Positions 10,187 through 20,037 are shown, numbered from the stretch's first letter. The stretch is 63,104 nucleotides of DNA from Paenibacillus terrae (GCF_000943545.1 NZ_JTHP01000034.1:1-63104); one strand, 5' to 3'. Notes: a model not told the origin generated them from the letters alone. Numbers and translations: made by a program.

Positions 10187-10311
10187 ATGCATAAAAAATC
10201 AAATACATAGGGTTAGTTGGGTGGAAATTGGATCATACTGGTAAGGAAAGTGGTGTATATCCAATAAATACAGGGTGTATGAACAGAAAACAAAGGAGGT
10301 ATAGAGACTCG

Positions 10312-11397
10312 ATGTGGAGAAAGGCTATTTTAACTTTTACAGGATTGTGCGGAGCGTGGTTCGGCTATACGTTATATCATCGGGTAGGAGGTATCGTATC
10401 ATGGTTGCCCGATTGGTTGAGTGATGGTTCTTTAACGGGAATGGCTGTTTGGATGGTTGCGGGAGCTGTGTTGTTTATGGCTGGATGCTCACTTGCCGGA
10501 ACAGCTGTGGCCAATCGATTACAACAGGGAATCGAAGGTTTGGTACGGATTCCGATGAACGAGATGATGGCAGGTGCGATTGGATTAGCGGTGGGCTTGA
10601 TCCTTTCCTTAGCGGTTTACCCGCTCTTGTCATGGCTGGGGGCACCAGGTCAACTGATTCAAACGGCCGTTACCATCGTATGCGGATATGTGGGATTGAT
10701 GGTCGGACTGGAAAAGCGGGACGAGCTGTCCTCATTTTGGAGTTCGGGTTTTTTTGGTCGAGGTACGGGCGTGGAAGAACGCAAGCTGGAGGAACATAAA
10801 ATTTTGGACACCAGTGTTATTATAGACGGGCGTATTGCGGATATTTGCAAGACTGGTTTTATCGAAGGAACGATTGTTATTCCCGAATTTGTACTGGAGG
10901 AGCTTCAGCATATTGCAGATTCGTCGGATTTGCTCAAGCGTAACCGCGGGCGGCGAGGTCTGGATATTTTGAATAAAATCCAAAAAGAGTTGGATGTAAA
11001 TGTATTGATTTACGAAGGCGATTTTGAGGAGATTTCAGAGGTTGACAGCAAATTGGTCAAGCTGGCAAAGGTGCTACAGGGTAAGGTGGTAACGAACGAT
11101 TTTAACCTGAATAAGGTGTGTGAGCTTCAAGGTGTATCGGTGCTGAATATTAACGACCTGGCAAATGCAGTGAAGCCTGTAGTGCTGCCCGGTGAGGAAA
11201 TTATGGTGCAGATTATCAAAGATGGCAAGGAGCATGGGCAAGGTGTGGCCTATCTGGATGATGGTACAATGATCGTTGTGGAAGGCGGTCGTGACTACAT
11301 CGGTTCTCTGATGGAGGTGTTGGTTACGAGTGTACTTCAGACCTCTGCAGGCCGTATGATTTTTGCCAAACCGAAATTATTGGAAAAAGCTCAATAA
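10312..11397 (+). CDS. PIN/TRAM-domain membrane protein (YacL family)
   Basis: 361 residues. Four hydrophobic segments in the first 140 residues, then a PIN nuclease-like domain (about 160-280) with the acidic residues [11 protein letters not shown] and TNDFNLNK, and a C-terminal TRAM RNA-binding domain (about 295-350). B. subtilis YacL is the counterpart; role unknown, probably RNA related at the membrane. I prefer ATG 10312 because AAAGGAGGT (10292-10300) stands upstream; in-frame starts at 10228 and 10279 lack one. Confidence 0.88.
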   Translation: MWRKAILTFTGLCGAWFGYTLYHRVGGIVSWLPDWLSDGSLTGMAVWMVAGAVLFMAGCSLAGTAVANRLQQGIEGLVRIPMNEMMAGAIGLAVGLILSLAVYPLLSWLGAPGQLIQTAVTIVCGYVGLMVGLEKRDELSSFWSSGFFGRGTGVEERKLEEHKILDTSVIIDGRIADICKTGFIEGTIVIPEFVLEELQHIADSSDLLKRNRGRRGLDILNKIQKELDVNVLIYEGDFEEISEVDSKLVKLAKVLQGKVVTNDFNLNKVCELQGVSVLNINDLANAVKPVVLPGEEIMVQIIKDGKEHGQGVAYLDDGTMIVVEGGRDYIGSLMEVLVTSVLQTSAGRMIFAKPKLLEKAQ

Positions 11398-11467
11398 ACG
11401 CGGTATGATGAAGTAGATGTGTAATCATACGGATCGTCCAAGTGCGATCAAGGCAGGAGTCATTTCA

Positions 11468-12166
11468 ATGAACAATCGGGTAGGAGTCGTCATTGTGGCG
11501 GCTGGGCGCGGCTCCCGTATGGGAACGCCGGAAAGTAAGCAGTTTTTGCTTTTGCGGGACAAGCCCATCTTCATACATACACTTGAGATATTCGCAGCCA
11601 TGCCCGAAGTGGATGAAATGGTGATGGTGACGGGGGCAGAAGATGTCGAGCGCTGTCAAGAATGGATTCGTCAATACCGAATCGGCAAGGACGTACGGGT
11701 GGTGGCTGGAGGCAGTGAACGTCAGCATTCGGTATATCGCGGTCTGAGCCACCTGCAAGCAGATTGGGTGATGGTGCATGATGGTGTGCGCCCGCTCATT
11801 CAGCCTGAGCTTGTACGTTCATGTCTGGAGACAGCTATGCGTACCGGTGCTTCTGTAGCGGCGGTGCCTGTAAAGGATACAGTCAAGCAAGTGAACGGGG
11901 ATGGTATCATTACAGCAACGCCTGATCGCCGAAGTCTGTGGAGTATTCAAACGCCACAGACTTTTCGTCTTTCCGATCTGCTGCGGGCCTATGAGAAAGC
12001 GGACCAGGAGGGATTTTTGGGGACAGACGATTCGATGCTGGTGGAGCGATTAGGTATTCCGGTCACTGTCGTTCAGGGCAGCTACAAAAATATCAAAATT
12101 ACCACGCCTGAGGACTTGGATATGGCGGAGTTATGGGTAAAGACAGAGGGAGAGGATATCAGATGA
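11468..12166 (+). CDS. ispD: IspD, MEP cytidylyltransferase
   Basis: 232 residues. Joins CTP and 2-C-methyl-D-erythritol 4-phosphate in the MEP isoprenoid pathway. The nucleotide-binding start AAGRGSRMG (about 10-18) and the lysine of ESKQFL are clear, as is VHDGVRPL (about 99-106) and the substrate-binding TPQTF. ATG 11468 has AGGAG upstream. Overlaps ispF by ATGA, so the two are translationally coupled. Confidence 0.95.
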   Translation: MNNRVGVVIVAAGRGSRMGTPESKQFLLLRDKPIFIHTLEIFAAMPEVDEMVMVTGAEDVERCQEWIRQYRIGKDVRVVAGGSERQHSVYRGLSHLQADWVMVHDGVRPLIQPELVRSCLETAMRTGASVAAVPVKDTVKQVNGDGIITATPDRRSLWSIQTPQTFRLSDLLRAYEKADQEGFLGTDDSMLVERLGIPVTVVQGSYKNIKITTPEDLDMAELWVKTEGEDIR

Positions 12167-12654
12167 TCAGAGTGGGACAAGGGTTTGACGTTCATCAGCT
12201 GGTGGAAGGAAGGCCGTGCATTATCGGGGGCGTGAATATTCCTTATGAAAAGGGATTGCTGGGTCATTCCGATGCTGACGTGCTGCTGCATGCGGTTAGC
12301 GACGCTATTCTGGGCGCGCTCGGTCTGGGTGACATCGGGAAGCACTTTCCGGATAACGATCCCGAATTCAAGGATGCCGACAGTCTCAAGTTGCTGGAGC
12401 ATATATGGAGTTTGGCCAAAGAGCGGGGATACCGCTTGGGGAATATTGATTCTACGATTATTGCGCAAAAGCCCAAAATGGCATCTTACATCCCGCAGAT
12501 GAATGAAGTTATCGCTCGTGCGTTGGAAGCAGAAGATCCTTCCCAAGTAAACGTTAAGGCAACTACGACGGAGCAGCTTGGCTTTGCCGGGCGGGGTGAA
12601 GGAATCGCGGCTCAATCGGTTGTCTGTCTTGTAAAGGGTATGCTATCATCTTGA
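12163..12654 (+). CDS. ispF: IspF, MEcPP synthase
   Basis: 163 residues. Cyclises CDP-ME 2-phosphate to 2-C-methyl-D-erythritol 2,4-cyclodiphosphate. Metal ligands in GQGFDVHQL (Asp8, His10) and in [10 protein letters not shown] (second His) are intact; the trimer ends with [18 protein letters not shown]. The ATG at 12163 overlaps the ispD stop; the frame is open upstream but the family begins [11 protein letters not shown]. Confidence 0.95.
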   Translation: MIRVGQGFDVHQLVEGRPCIIGGVNIPYEKGLLGHSDADVLLHAVSDAILGALGLGDIGKHFPDNDPEFKDADSLKLLEHIWSLAKERGYRLGNIDSTIIAQKPKMASYIPQMNEVIARALEAEDPSQVNVKATTTEQLGFAGRGEGIAAQSVVCLVKGMLSS

Positions 12655-12678
12655 GAACTTAGATTTGGAGGAGATTTT

Positions 12679-14139
12679 ATGAGCACGGAAGTTCGTGTAC
12701 GTTATGCCCCAAGCCCAACAGGGCATCTGCATATTGGAAATGCCAGAACGGCATTATTTAATTATTTGTATGCTCGGAACCAAGGTGGCAAATTTATTAT
12801 TCGTATTGAAGATACAGATGTGAAACGCAACATTGCAGGCGGGGAAGAAAGCCAACTTAAATATCTGAAATGGTTGGGTATGGATTGGGATGAAAGCGTG
12901 GATGTCGGAGGCGAGTATGGACCTTACCGTCAGACTGAACGTTTGGATATATACAAAACCTATTGGCAGGATCTGCTGGATCGTGGCCTGGCTTACCGCT
13001 GTTACTGCACCGAAGAAGAACTGGAACGCGAACGTGAAGAACAGACGGAACGTGGGGAGACACCACGCTACTCCGGGAAACACCGTGATCTGACGGAGGA
13101 ACAGTGTCAGGCATTCGAAGCGGAGGGTCGTGTACCAAGTATCCGTTTCCGCGTACCAGAAGATCACGAATATACGTTTAATGATATGGTCAAAGGCCAA
13201 ATTACGTTTAATTCGAAGGAAAGCGGCGATTTTGTTATCGTCAAAAAAGACGGTATTCCGACATATAACTTCGCTGTAGCAGTAGACGATCATTTGATGA
13301 AAATATCACATGTGCTGCGGGGCGAGGATCATGTCTCCAATACACCGCGACAATTGATGATCTTTGAAGCGCTTGGCTGGGAGCCTCCAATCTTTGGTCA
13401 TATGACACTGATCGTGGGCGATGATCACAAGAAGCTTAGCAAACGCAACGAGTCCATTATTCAGTTTATGGAGCAGTACGACAAGTTGGGCTACTTGCCA
13501 GAAGCTATATTCAATTTTATAGCGCTGTTGGGCTGGTCCCCGGAAGGCGAAGAAGAAATTTATGACCGAGAACAATTGATTTCGATTTTCGATCCCAACC
13601 GTTTGTCCAAAAGTCCGGCTGTCTTTGATACCAACAAGCTGGCTTACCTGAACAATCATTATATTAAAAAAGCCGATCCTGAGCGGATTGCCGGTATGGC
13701 GATTCCTCATTTGCAAGCAGCGGGGCTGTTACCGAATGAATTATCTGCGGAGCAGCAGGACTGGGCCAAGGCTCTTGTTCGCTTGTATCAGGAACAAATG
13801 AACTCTGCGTCCGACATTGTGGCTTTGTCTGAGTTGTTTTTTCGTTCGCATCTGGAGCTTGATACGGAAGCTGCGGCTGTGCTGGCTGAAGAGCAGGTTC
13901 CTGAGGTGCTTAAAGCCTTTGCTGGCAAGGTGGAAGCGAGTGAGGAATTTACGGCTCTACAAATGGCCAAGCTGATCAAGGAAGTTCAAAAGGAAACCGG
14001 CTTTAAAGGGAAACAATTGTTTATGCCGATTCGTGTGGCCCTTACAGGTCAAACTCATGGACGAGATTTGAATGAAACGATCTTTTTGCTCGGACGTGAC
14101 AAGGTGCTGGACCGTCTCAGGGCACAAATTAAAGGCTGA
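12679..14139 (+). CDS. gltX: GltX, glutamyl-tRNA synthetase
   Basis: 486 residues, class I synthetase. HIGN (18-21) and KLSKR (252-256) are the two ATP-binding signatures. In Firmicutes without GlnRS the enzyme usually charges both tRNA-Glu and tRNA-Gln. ATG 12679 follows TTGGAGGAG. Lies 24 bp after ispF; the T-box promoter region begins 7 bp after its stop. Confidence 0.97.
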   Translation: MSTEVRVRYAPSPTGHLHIGNARTALFNYLYARNQGGKFIIRIEDTDVKRNIAGGEESQLKYLKWLGMDWDESVDVGGEYGPYRQTERLDIYKTYWQDLLDRGLAYRCYCTEEELEREREEQTERGETPRYSGKHRDLTEEQCQAFEAEGRVPSIRFRVPEDHEYTFNDMVKGQITFNSKESGDFVIVKKDGIPTYNFAVAVDDHLMKISHVLRGEDHVSNTPRQLMIFEALGWEPPIFGHMTLIVGDDHKKLSKRNESIIQFMEQYDKLGYLPEAIFNFIALLGWSPEGEEEIYDREQLISIFDPNRLSKSPAVFDTNKLAYLNNHYIKKADPERIAGMAIPHLQAAGLLPNELSAEQQDWAKALVRLYQEQMNSASDIVALSELFFRSHLELDTEAAAVLAEEQVPEVLKAFAGKVEASEEFTALQMAKLIKEVQKETGFKGKQLFMPIRVALTGQTHGRDLNETIFLLGRDKVLDRLRAQIKG

Positions 14140-14145
14140 TATTTC

Positions 14146-14174
14146 TTGTCAATTTGTTGTCTTTTCGCTATAAT
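14146..14174 (+). promoter_or_regulatory. Sigma-A promoter of the cysE-cysS operon
   Basis: -35 TTGTCA (14146-14151), 17-bp spacer, -10 TATAAT (14169-14174). Transcript would start near 14181 and run into the T-box leader. Confidence 0.8.
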
Positions 14175-14180
14175 GACTCC

Positions 14181-14500
14181 ATTGATACGGATTGATATTT
14201 ACGTGTAAAGGCTGAGAACAGGAGAAGTACACTGCATAAGGGCATTTGCCAGAGAGGACGGCCGAGGGGAACCCCAGGGCTGGAAGCCGTCCAGATGACC
14301 TGCGGAGGAAATGCACCTGGGAGCCGTGCGCCCGAACCCTAATTAGCGTCGACTGCTGATATGGCAAGGGTGTGCCGAATCGTTCTCGTTACCGGACGCC
14401 AAAGACGGGCTTCTCTGCTTATATGCAGCAGGTATGCCTGAAGCAGAGTGGGACCACGTTCATGCGTCTCTGCAGCTTAGGCTGCGGAGGCGCTTTTTCA
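14181..14500 (+). promoter_or_regulatory. T-box leader, probably tRNA-Cys responsive
   Basis: The T-box sequence TGGGACCACG (14449-14458) fits the conserved tRNA-end-binding bulge UGGNACC. Upstream is AGTA (14226-14229) and a long stem I whose distal arm is GGACGGC/GCCGTCC around 14256-14292. An antiterminator can form from GCAGAG (14443-14448) and CTCTGC (14468-14473), competing with the terminator at 14464-14498. The downstream genes cysE and cysS point to cysteine; the most likely specifier is TGC at 14312-14314 in GAAATGCA, followed by A as usual. The element is clear; the specifier is less sure. Confidence 0.85.
14464..14498 (+). terminator. T-box terminator
   Basis: GCGTCTCTGCAGC, loop TTAG, GCTGCGGAGGCGC, then TTTTT. 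The 5' arm shares CTCTGC with the antiterminator, as expected for tRNA-dependent antitermination. Between it and cysE, 14500-14625 shows no further feature. Confidence 0.9.
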
Positions 14501-14625
14501 TTTTTTTCAGACTCAAGCTCGTTAAAGGTGAAAAATGTCGAAGTGTGCTGACGAATTGCGAAAATTGGCGAAACATGGAGTTGTGTGAAGATGCGGCAAG
14601 GAAATGGGGGAAATAGGAGGGCGAC

Positions 14626-15306
14626 ATGTTCAGACATATCAAATCCGACATTCAAACTGTTTTGGATAATGATCCGGCCGCCCGGAGTAAGCTGGAGGTT
14701 ATTTTTACGTATTCCGGCGTTCATGCCCTTTGGGCACACCGAATCGCACATTGGTTTTATTTGCGAAAGTGGTGTACTCTAGCCCGTTTTATATCTCAGG
14801 TATCGCGGTTTATGACAGGGATTGAAATCCATCCCGGCGCTCGTATCGGAGATCGGCTGTTCATTGACCATGGCATGGGAGTGGTCATCGGTGAAACCTG
14901 TGAGATCGGCGACGATGTTGTGTTATACCAGGGGGTCACTCTTGGAGGGACGGGGAAAGAGAAGGGGAAGCGCCATCCCACCATTGGGAATAATGTTGTT
15001 ATAGGCTCCGGCGCAAAGATATTGGGCTCTTTTACAATTGGGGCGCAGTCCAACATTGGCTCCAACTCGGTTGTGCTAAAAGAGGTACCGCCAAACAGTA
15101 CGGTGGTGGGTATCCCGGGACGGGTTGTTAGACAGGACGGTAGACGTCCAGATCGACTTAGTCACCAGTTACCCGATCCGGTCGTGGATTCTATGCGGGA
15201 GCTTCAACTGGAAATAGAACGATTGCGTGCAGAAATATCTGATTTGAAGGATGGACGATCCGCTCAGAAACATCAGGTGGCCCAAGAGAATAAAATAGAA
15301 AAATGA
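14626..15306 (+). CDS. cysE: CysE, serine O-acetyltransferase
   Basis: 226 residues. N-terminal helical part, then left-handed beta-helix hexapeptide repeats from about residue 65 ([22 protein letters not shown] and on). The catalytic His/Asp pair lies in FIDHGMG. It makes O-acetylserine, which is converted to cysteine. ATG 14626 follows TAGGAGGGCGAC. The last 40 residues (after [17 protein letters not shown]) look coiled-coil and polar, a variable tail. Controlled by the T-box above. Confidence 0.96.
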   Translation: MFRHIKSDIQTVLDNDPAARSKLEVIFTYSGVHALWAHRIAHWFYLRKWCTLARFISQVSRFMTGIEIHPGARIGDRLFIDHGMGVVIGETCEIGDDVVLYQGVTLGGTGKEKGKRHPTIGNNVVIGSGAKILGSFTIGAQSNIGSNSVVLKEVPPNSTVVGIPGRVVRQDGRRPDRLSHQLPDPVVDSMRELQLEIERLRAEISDLKDGRSAQKHQVAQENKIEK

Positions 15307-15330
15307 TTTTCATGAGGGAGGAACATAACA

Positions 15331-16734
15331 ATGCCGCTTCAAATTTATAATACAATGACGAGGAGTCGGGAGCCTTTTGTGCCACTGGAGCCTGGAAAGG
15401 TTAAAATGTATGTATGCGGACCTACCGTGTATGATTACATTCATATTGGCAATGCACGTCCTGTAATTGTATTTGACGTGGTGCGCAGCTACCTGGAGTA
15501 CTCGGGCTATGATGTAAACTATGTGGTGAATTTTACGGATGTCGATGATAAATTAATCCGCAAAGCTCGGGAACTGGATATGGATGTTTCGGCAGTTGCC
15601 GAGAAATTTATTGCAGCCTACCATGAGGATCTGGCAGGATTGAATGTTCCTGCTGCCAGCATGAACCCTCGTGTAACAGAGAGCATGGACCTGATTATTG
15701 ATTTTATTAAGGAATTGGTAGACAAAGACTATGCCTATGAGAATGATGGCGATGTGTTCTATCGGACCAAAAAGTTCAAAAATTACGGACAACTATCAGG
15801 TCAAAATCTGGAAGAGCTTCAGTTCGGAATTCGCATTAATGTGGATGGACGTAAGGAAAATGCCGAGGATTTTGTACTCTGGAAGGCTGCCAAGCCAGGA
15901 GAAATTTATTGGTCAAGTCCTTGGGGCGACGGCCGCCCGGGCTGGCATATCGAATGCTCTGCCATGGCCCGCCACTATCTGGGGGATACGCTGGATATTC
16001 ACGGGGGCGGACAGGATTTACAATTCCCACATCATGAATGCGAATGCGCACAATCCGAGGTGATTACGGGTAAGCCATTGGCCCGTTACTGGATGCACAA
16101 CGGATATATTCGCATTGATAATGAAAAAATGTCGAAATCACTCGGTAATGGTATTTTGGTTAAAGATCTGCGTGCTCGTCACAAGCCCGAGGCTTTACGT
16201 TATTTTATGCTGTCGACGCATTACCGGAATCCGTTAAACTATAATCATGAGACGATGAGTCAGGCGGAGAACAGTGTCGAACGGATTGCCAATGCAGTGG
16301 CCAACGTGCAGCATCGTTTAGCTAATGCGTTGAAAGGTAATGAAGAAGTATCGGCCGAGCTGCAAACGAAGCTTGACGGAATTTTGCAGCAGTTTGTCGA
16401 AAAAATGGATGATGATTTCAATACGCCTGATGCGATTACTGCTGTATTTGAATGGGTTAGCGAAGCCAACCATTTGTTGCAGCGTGACGTTGTCAATCAG
16501 GCAGAATTGCAGGCGGTGCTGCATACCTTTCATTCGATGAATAATGTACTTCGCATATATTCGGAACCAAAAGAAGAACTGCTGGATGATGAAATTGAGC
16601 AATTAATTGCAGAACGTGTCGAAGCTCGTAAAACCAAGAACTGGGGCAGAGCCGATGAAATTCGCGATCTGCTCGCTGTCAAAGGAATCGTGCTTGAGGA
16701 TACAGCGCAGGGTATGCGGTGGCGGCGAAAATGA
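15331..16734 (+). CDS. cysS: CysS, cysteinyl-tRNA synthetase
   Basis: 467 residues, class I synthetase. HIGN at 38-41 and KMSKS at 266-270. Zinc site uses Cys29 (CGPTVYDYIH), a Cys/His in WHIECSAMA and the HHECECAQSE segment. Follows cysE by 24 bp with GGGAGGAA as binding site. Ends ATGA over the start of mrnC. Confidence 0.97.
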   Translation: MPLQIYNTMTRSREPFVPLEPGKVKMYVCGPTVYDYIHIGNARPVIVFDVVRSYLEYSGYDVNYVVNFTDVDDKLIRKARELDMDVSAVAEKFIAAYHEDLAGLNVPAASMNPRVTESMDLIIDFIKELVDKDYAYENDGDVFYRTKKFKNYGQLSGQNLEELQFGIRINVDGRKENAEDFVLWKAAKPGEIYWSSPWGDGRPGWHIECSAMARHYLGDTLDIHGGGQDLQFPHHECECAQSEVITGKPLARYWMHNGYIRIDNEKMSKSLGNGILVKDLRARHKPEALRYFMLSTHYRNPLNYNHETMSQAENSVERIANAVANVQHRLANALKGNEEVSAELQTKLDGILQQFVEKMDDDFNTPDAITAVFEWVSEANHLLQRDVVNQAELQAVLHTFHSMNNVLRIYSEPKEELLDDEIEQLIAERVEARKTKNWGRADEIRDLLAVKGIVLEDTAQGMRWRRK

Positions 16735-17189
16735 GTGATAAGCCATTGAACACGGGGGCTTCGGAAGGTGCGGGAAACTGGTTCCCGTATCCTGCGTCCA
16801 AGCCCGCCCGCCTGATGCCGCCGATTGCACTGGCTTACATTGGCGATGCCGTGTATGAGGTCGCGGTGCGGCAATATTTGCTGGCGCAGCCCAATCTGCG
16901 CCCGAACCATTTACATCGGCGGGCCACAGGGCTGGTCTCTGCCAAGGCGCAGAGCCGTATGCTCGTGCTGCTGGAGACGGTGCTGACGGAGGAAGAACGT
17001 GATATTGTCAGACAAGGCAGAAATGCCAAGTCAGGAAGCCTGCCCAAAAATGCGGATGTACTTGAGTATCGTCATGCTACTGCGCTGGAGGGATTGTTTG
17101 GCTTTCTTTATTGTGACGGACGTTTGGACAGAATGAGAGAATTGATTACGTATGGTATTGCACAAATGGAAAATACAGAAAAATCTTAA
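16731..17189 (+). CDS. mrnC: Mini-ribonuclease III (MrnC)
   Basis: 152 residues. RNase III catalytic domain alone, without a dsRNA-binding domain, as in B. subtilis where MrnC matures 23S rRNA. The signature ALAYIGDAVYEVAVR (about 33-47) carries the acidic catalytic residue. A Pro/Gly-rich extension of about 25 residues precedes it. Starts inside the cysS stop (ATGA). Confidence 0.92.
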   Translation: MSDKPLNTGASEGAGNWFPYPASKPARLMPPIALAYIGDAVYEVAVRQYLLAQPNLRPNHLHRRATGLVSAKAQSRMLVLLETVLTEEERDIVRQGRNAKSGSLPKNADVLEYRHATALEGLFGFLYCDGRLDRMRELITYGIAQMENTEKS

Positions 17190-17247
17190 TTGGGAACGTC
17201 GGATCAAATGCGTCAAACATCCGCCGTTTCCCGGGAGGAAGCTAGAT

Positions 17248-17994
17248 ATGGAAGAAGAATGGATTGCCGGTAAGCATTCGGTAACGGAGGCGCTTCGCTC
17301 AGGCAGAACGATAAATAAAATATGGATTGCGGATAATGCACAAAAGCATCTGACATTGCCCATTACGGCTGAGGCTAAAAAAGCGGGGATCATTGTTTTA
17401 CAGGTGGATAAGCGTAAGCTTGATCAAATGGTTCCGGGAATACAGCATCAGGGAGTGGTTGCACAGGCTGCACCTTTTGCCTACGTTGAAGTGGAAGAAC
17501 TGCTCGCAACTGCCCGTAGTAAGGGAGAGGAGCCGTTTTTGATCCTATTGGATGAGATTGAAGATCCACATAATCTGGGGTCTATCCTTCGGACAGCGGA
17601 CTGCACAGGGGCACATGGCGTAATCGTGCCCAAAAGACGTTCGGCGGCAGTGACTGTAACGGTGTCCAAAACATCGGCGGGGGCGGTTGAGTACGTTCCA
17701 GTGGCGCGTGTGAACAATTTGGGGCAAACGATCGACCGCCTCAAAGAGGAAGGCGTATGGGTAGTTGGCACAGATGTGACAGCTACGGACCCGGTTTTTG
17801 GAAATGGTGTATTCACAGGGCCAGTTGCTATCGTCATTGGTAACGAAAATAAAGGGCTGGGCCGTTTGATCCGCGAGAAATGTGACGTACTCGTTAAGCT
17901 GCCGATGGCTGGGCAAATCAATTCCCTGAATGCTTCTGTAGCCGCAGGTGTCGTGATGTACGAAGTGTTGCGCGGACGACAGGCACGGGGCTAA
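17248..17994 (+). CDS. rlmB: RlmB-like 23S rRNA 2'-O-methyltransferase
   Basis: 248 residues of the SpoU/TrmD superfamily (YacO in B. subtilis). N-terminal substrate-binding domain, then the deep-knot SPOUT core: LDEIEDPHNLGSILRTAD (motif 1), IVIGNENKGLG (motif 2) and LPMAGQINSLNASVAAG (motif 3). I chose ATG 17248, with GGGAGGAA upstream; the frame runs 32 codons further back without family similarity. Confidence 0.93.
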   Translation: MEEEWIAGKHSVTEALRSGRTINKIWIADNAQKHLTLPITAEAKKAGIIVLQVDKRKLDQMVPGIQHQGVVAQAAPFAYVEVEELLATARSKGEEPFLILLDEIEDPHNLGSILRTADCTGAHGVIVPKRRSAAVTVTVSKTSAGAVEYVPVARVNNLGQTIDRLKEEGVWVVGTDVTATDPVFGNGVFTGPVAIVIGNENKGLGRLIREKCDVLVKLPMAGQINSLNASVAAGVVMYEVLRGRQARG

Positions 17995-17998
17995 TGAT

Positions 17999-18520
17999 AT
18001 GGCTGACACGCGGGATGTTCTGCTTGTGGACGGCTACAATATGATTGGAGCCTGGCCCGAACTTTCCGCACTGGTACAATCTGGTATGCAGGAAGCGAGG
18101 GACAGACTGCTTGAACGACTCGCGGATCATCAGGCGTATTCCGGCAGAAGAGTCATCGTCGTTTTTGATGCTTACCGGGTGCCAGGATTGGGTAAAACGT
18201 ATTCCCAGAGTAAAGTACAGATTTATTTTACCAAAGAAAAAGAGACCGCTGACGAGTGCATCGAGCGATTGGTTCGGGAGCTAAGCAGCCGGAGAAGAAG
18301 CATTTATGTGGCAACAAGTGATCAGGTGGAACAACATGTCGCTTTTGGGCAAGGAGCGCTTAGGGTGTCGGCGCGTGAGCTTCTGATCGAGATTGAGGAA
18401 TCTGAAAAGGAAGTGAAAAAGCGGATAGAGCAGGATAGCGCTAAGTTGTCCCGCAATTCGCTGGATGCCAAGCTGAGCCCGGAAATTCGAAAGCTGTTTG
18501 AGCGCTGGAGAAGAGAATAG
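17999..18520 (+). CDS. rae1: NYN-domain endoribonuclease (YacP/Rae1)
   Basis: 173 residues. Opens with LLVDGYNMIGAWPEL, the acidic Asp of the NYN/PIN-like nuclease fold, followed by VVFDAYRVPG and later YVATSDQVEQ. B. subtilis Rae1 cleaves mRNA in the ribosomal A site. Only 4 bp after rlmB and with a weak binding site, so translation may be coupled. Last gene of the T-box operon; I see no clear terminator after it. Confidence 0.88.
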   Translation: MADTRDVLLVDGYNMIGAWPELSALVQSGMQEARDRLLERLADHQAYSGRRVIVVFDAYRVPGLGKTYSQSKVQIYFTKEKETADECIERLVRELSSRRRSIYVATSDQVEQHVAFGQGALRVSARELLIEIEESEKEVKKRIEQDSAKLSRNSLDAKLSPEIRKLFERWRRE

Positions 18521-18611
18521 TCCAGAGAAAGAAAATCCATTAATTGGAGACTCCCCCATTTTGAAACCATTGACAATTTTGTTAGCGCTCTTCTTTTTTA
18601 GGCTGTTGTGG

Positions 18612-18641
18612 TTGACGGTATCAGGTTACATCGCGTATACT
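18612..18641 (+). promoter_or_regulatory. Sigma-A promoter of sigH
   Basis: -35 TTGACG (18612-18617), 18-bp spacer, -10 TATACT (18636-18641). A second TTGACA at 18570 has no -10. An AbrB site cannot be judged by eye. Confidence 0.7.
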
Positions 18642-18697
18642 TGTCGTATATTTGAGAGAGTAACGGGTATCTTGCGTTGCAGCCGGAGGGATTGTTA

Positions 18698-19342
18698 GTG
18701 AGTGTGGACCTCAAGGATATCATGTTGTCAAAGTTTGATTACAAAAATGATGAAGACATTGTCGGAGCAGTCCATGAAGGTGATGGGGAGGCACTGGAGT
18801 TTCTGATTAATAAATATCGGAACTTCGTGCGGGCCAAGGCCAGATCCTACTTCCTGATCGGTGCTGATCGCGAGGATATTATTCAGGAGGGCATGATTGG
18901 TCTCTACAAATCTATTCGTGATTTTAAGGGAGACAAGTTTGCTTCGTTCAAGGGCTTTGCCGAGCTGTGCATTACAAGACAGATTATTACGGCAATCAAG
19001 ACGGCCACACGACAAAAGCATATTCCTCTGAATTCCTACGTATCTCTGGACAAGCCCATTTATGATGAAGAGTCGGATCGAACGTTACTGGACGTGATTT
19101 GCGGAACACAGGTAAGTGATCCTGAAGAGCTGATTATCAATCAGGAAGAGTTTGTGGGCCTTGAGGACAAGATGTCCGAGATTCTGAGCGAGCTGGAACG
19201 GAAGGTACTTATGTTGTATCTGGACGGGCGTTCATATCAGGAAATTGCCGAGGATCTTGACCGCCACGTGAAATCTATTGATAATGCGCTGCAACGGGTC
19301 AAGCGCAAACTTGAAAAGTATTTGGAAGTAAGGGATAGCTGA
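18698..19342 (+). CDS. sigH: RNA polymerase sigma factor SigH
   Basis: 214 residues, closely similar to B. subtilis Spo0H: region 2 with the conserved stretch AKARSYFLIGADREDIIQEG and the segment SFAELC-ITRQIITAIKTATRQKHIPLNS spread over about 45-105, and region 4 with LYLDGRSYQEIAEDLDR (about 178-194). SigH drives early sporulation and competence genes. I chose GTG 18698, after GCCGGAGGG; the frame is open upstream to 18677. Confidence 0.95.
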   Translation: MSVDLKDIMLSKFDYKNDEDIVGAVHEGDGEALEFLINKYRNFVRAKARSYFLIGADREDIIQEGMIGLYKSIRDFKGDKFASFKGFAELCITRQIITAIKTATRQKHIPLNSYVSLDKPIYDEESDRTLLDVICGTQVSDPEELIINQEEFVGLEDKMSEILSELERKVLMLYLDGRSYQEIAEDLDRHVKSIDNALQRVKRKLEKYLEVRDS

Positions 19343-19360
19343 AAGTAGAGGCTGGCAGGG

Positions 19361-19387
19361 AAAAGGCTCGAGTCTGAGTCTTTTTTT
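19361..19387 (+). terminator. Terminator after sigH
   Basis: AAGGCTC (19363-19369), loop GAGTCT, GAGTCTT (19376 on), then seven T. A 7-bp stem, so fairly weak. Confidence 0.65.
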
Positions 19388-19562
19388 ATTCGTTAAGGGC
19401 AGGATATGCAGGTTTATATGTGTTAAGAATGATTTATACTGAAAAAGATAAATAATAGATATCGCATGGATCTTGGAGAGGTTTTTCAGAGATGACTTTT
19501 AAAGGATGAACAGATGTTAAAATGCACCACAGCCGGGACCGCGAAATGTATACAAACATTCG
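19388..19562 (+). other. sigH-rpmG intergenic region, mostly empty
   Basis: About 175 bp of AT-rich sequence without an ORF of note. GGGACCGCGA near 19531-19540 repeats the ACCGCG that forms the 5' arm of the following hairpin, so it could compete for the same 3' arm. Confidence 0.35.
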
Positions 19563-19591
19563 TTGACATGCAAAACCGCGTGTGATAAAGT
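19563..19591 (+). promoter_or_regulatory. Promoter of the rpmG-secE-nusG operon
   Basis: -35 TTGACA (19563-19568), 17-bp spacer, -10 TAAAGT (19586-19591). The -10 is only a fair match. The spacer contains the left arm of the hairpin at 19572-19624. Confidence 0.6.
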
Positions 19592-19624
19592 GTTTTAGGT
19601 AGGCCTAAATTCGCGGTTTTTTTT
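19572..19624 (+). terminator. Terminator-like hairpin overlapping the rpmG promoter
   Basis: AAAACCGCG (19572-19580) pairs with CGCGGTTTT (19612-19620), followed by eight T residues (19617-19624). Inside, TTTAGG (19594-19599) pairs with CCTAAA (19604-19609). Only RNA that started upstream contains both arms, so it should stop read-through from sigH without affecting the rpmG promoter. Confidence 0.7.
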
Positions 19625-19675
19625 AGGATCAATTATGAGACTTCCGGTGTTGGATGTCTTCGGGAGGTGCACATC

Positions 19676-19825
19676 ATGCGGGTAATTATTACTTTGGCTT
19701 GTACAACATGCAAACAAAGAAATTACACAACGACGAAAAACAAGCGTAATCACCCCGACCGCATGGAGATGAAGAAATTCTGTAAGTCCTGTAACGAACA
19801 GACTTCTCATCGGGAAACTAGATAG
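19676..19825 (+). CDS. rpmG: Ribosomal protein L33, zinc type
   Basis: 49 residues beginning [12 protein letters not shown]. Two CxxC pairs, CTTC (9-12) and CKSC (36-39), mark the zinc-binding form of L33. ATG 19676 follows CGGGAGGTG. First gene of the rpmG-secE-nusG operon, in the usual Firmicute position. Many Firmicutes carry a second, zinc-free L33 elsewhere. Confidence 0.93.
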   Translation: MRVIITLACTTCKQRNYTTTKNKRNHPDRMEMKKFCKSCNEQTSHRETR

Positions 19826-19845
19826 TTTTTGGAGGTGTAGTCGGC

Positions 19846-20037
19846 GTGAAACGCAGTTTCAAGTCTCTGTTTTCCTTTTTCTCTGAAAGCTGGGCTGAAC
19901 TCAAGAAGGTTCGCTGGCCCAATCGTAAAGAACTGACCAACTATACGCTGATTGTCATTGGGACAATTGCGTTTGTCACGATTTATTTTTGGGTTCTCGA
20001 TATCGGCATTTCCGCTGCGATCGAAGCGATTATCTAG
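19846..20037 (+). CDS. secE: SecE, preprotein translocase subunit
   Basis: 63 residues, short single-span form. Cytoplasmic SWAELKKVRWPNRKEL (about 15-30) is the SecE signature, followed by one transmembrane helix (about 35-55). Clamps SecY in the SecYEG channel. GTG start at 19846 after TTGGAGGTG. Confidence 0.92.
   Translation: MKRSFKSLFSFFSESWAELKKVRWPNRKELTNYTLIVIGTIAFVTIYFWVLDIGISAAIEAII

Noticed and set aside
18570..18600. TTGACA 18570 as sigH promoter
   Set aside because: No -10 at the right distance; the TTGACG/TATACT pair at 18612-18641 is better.
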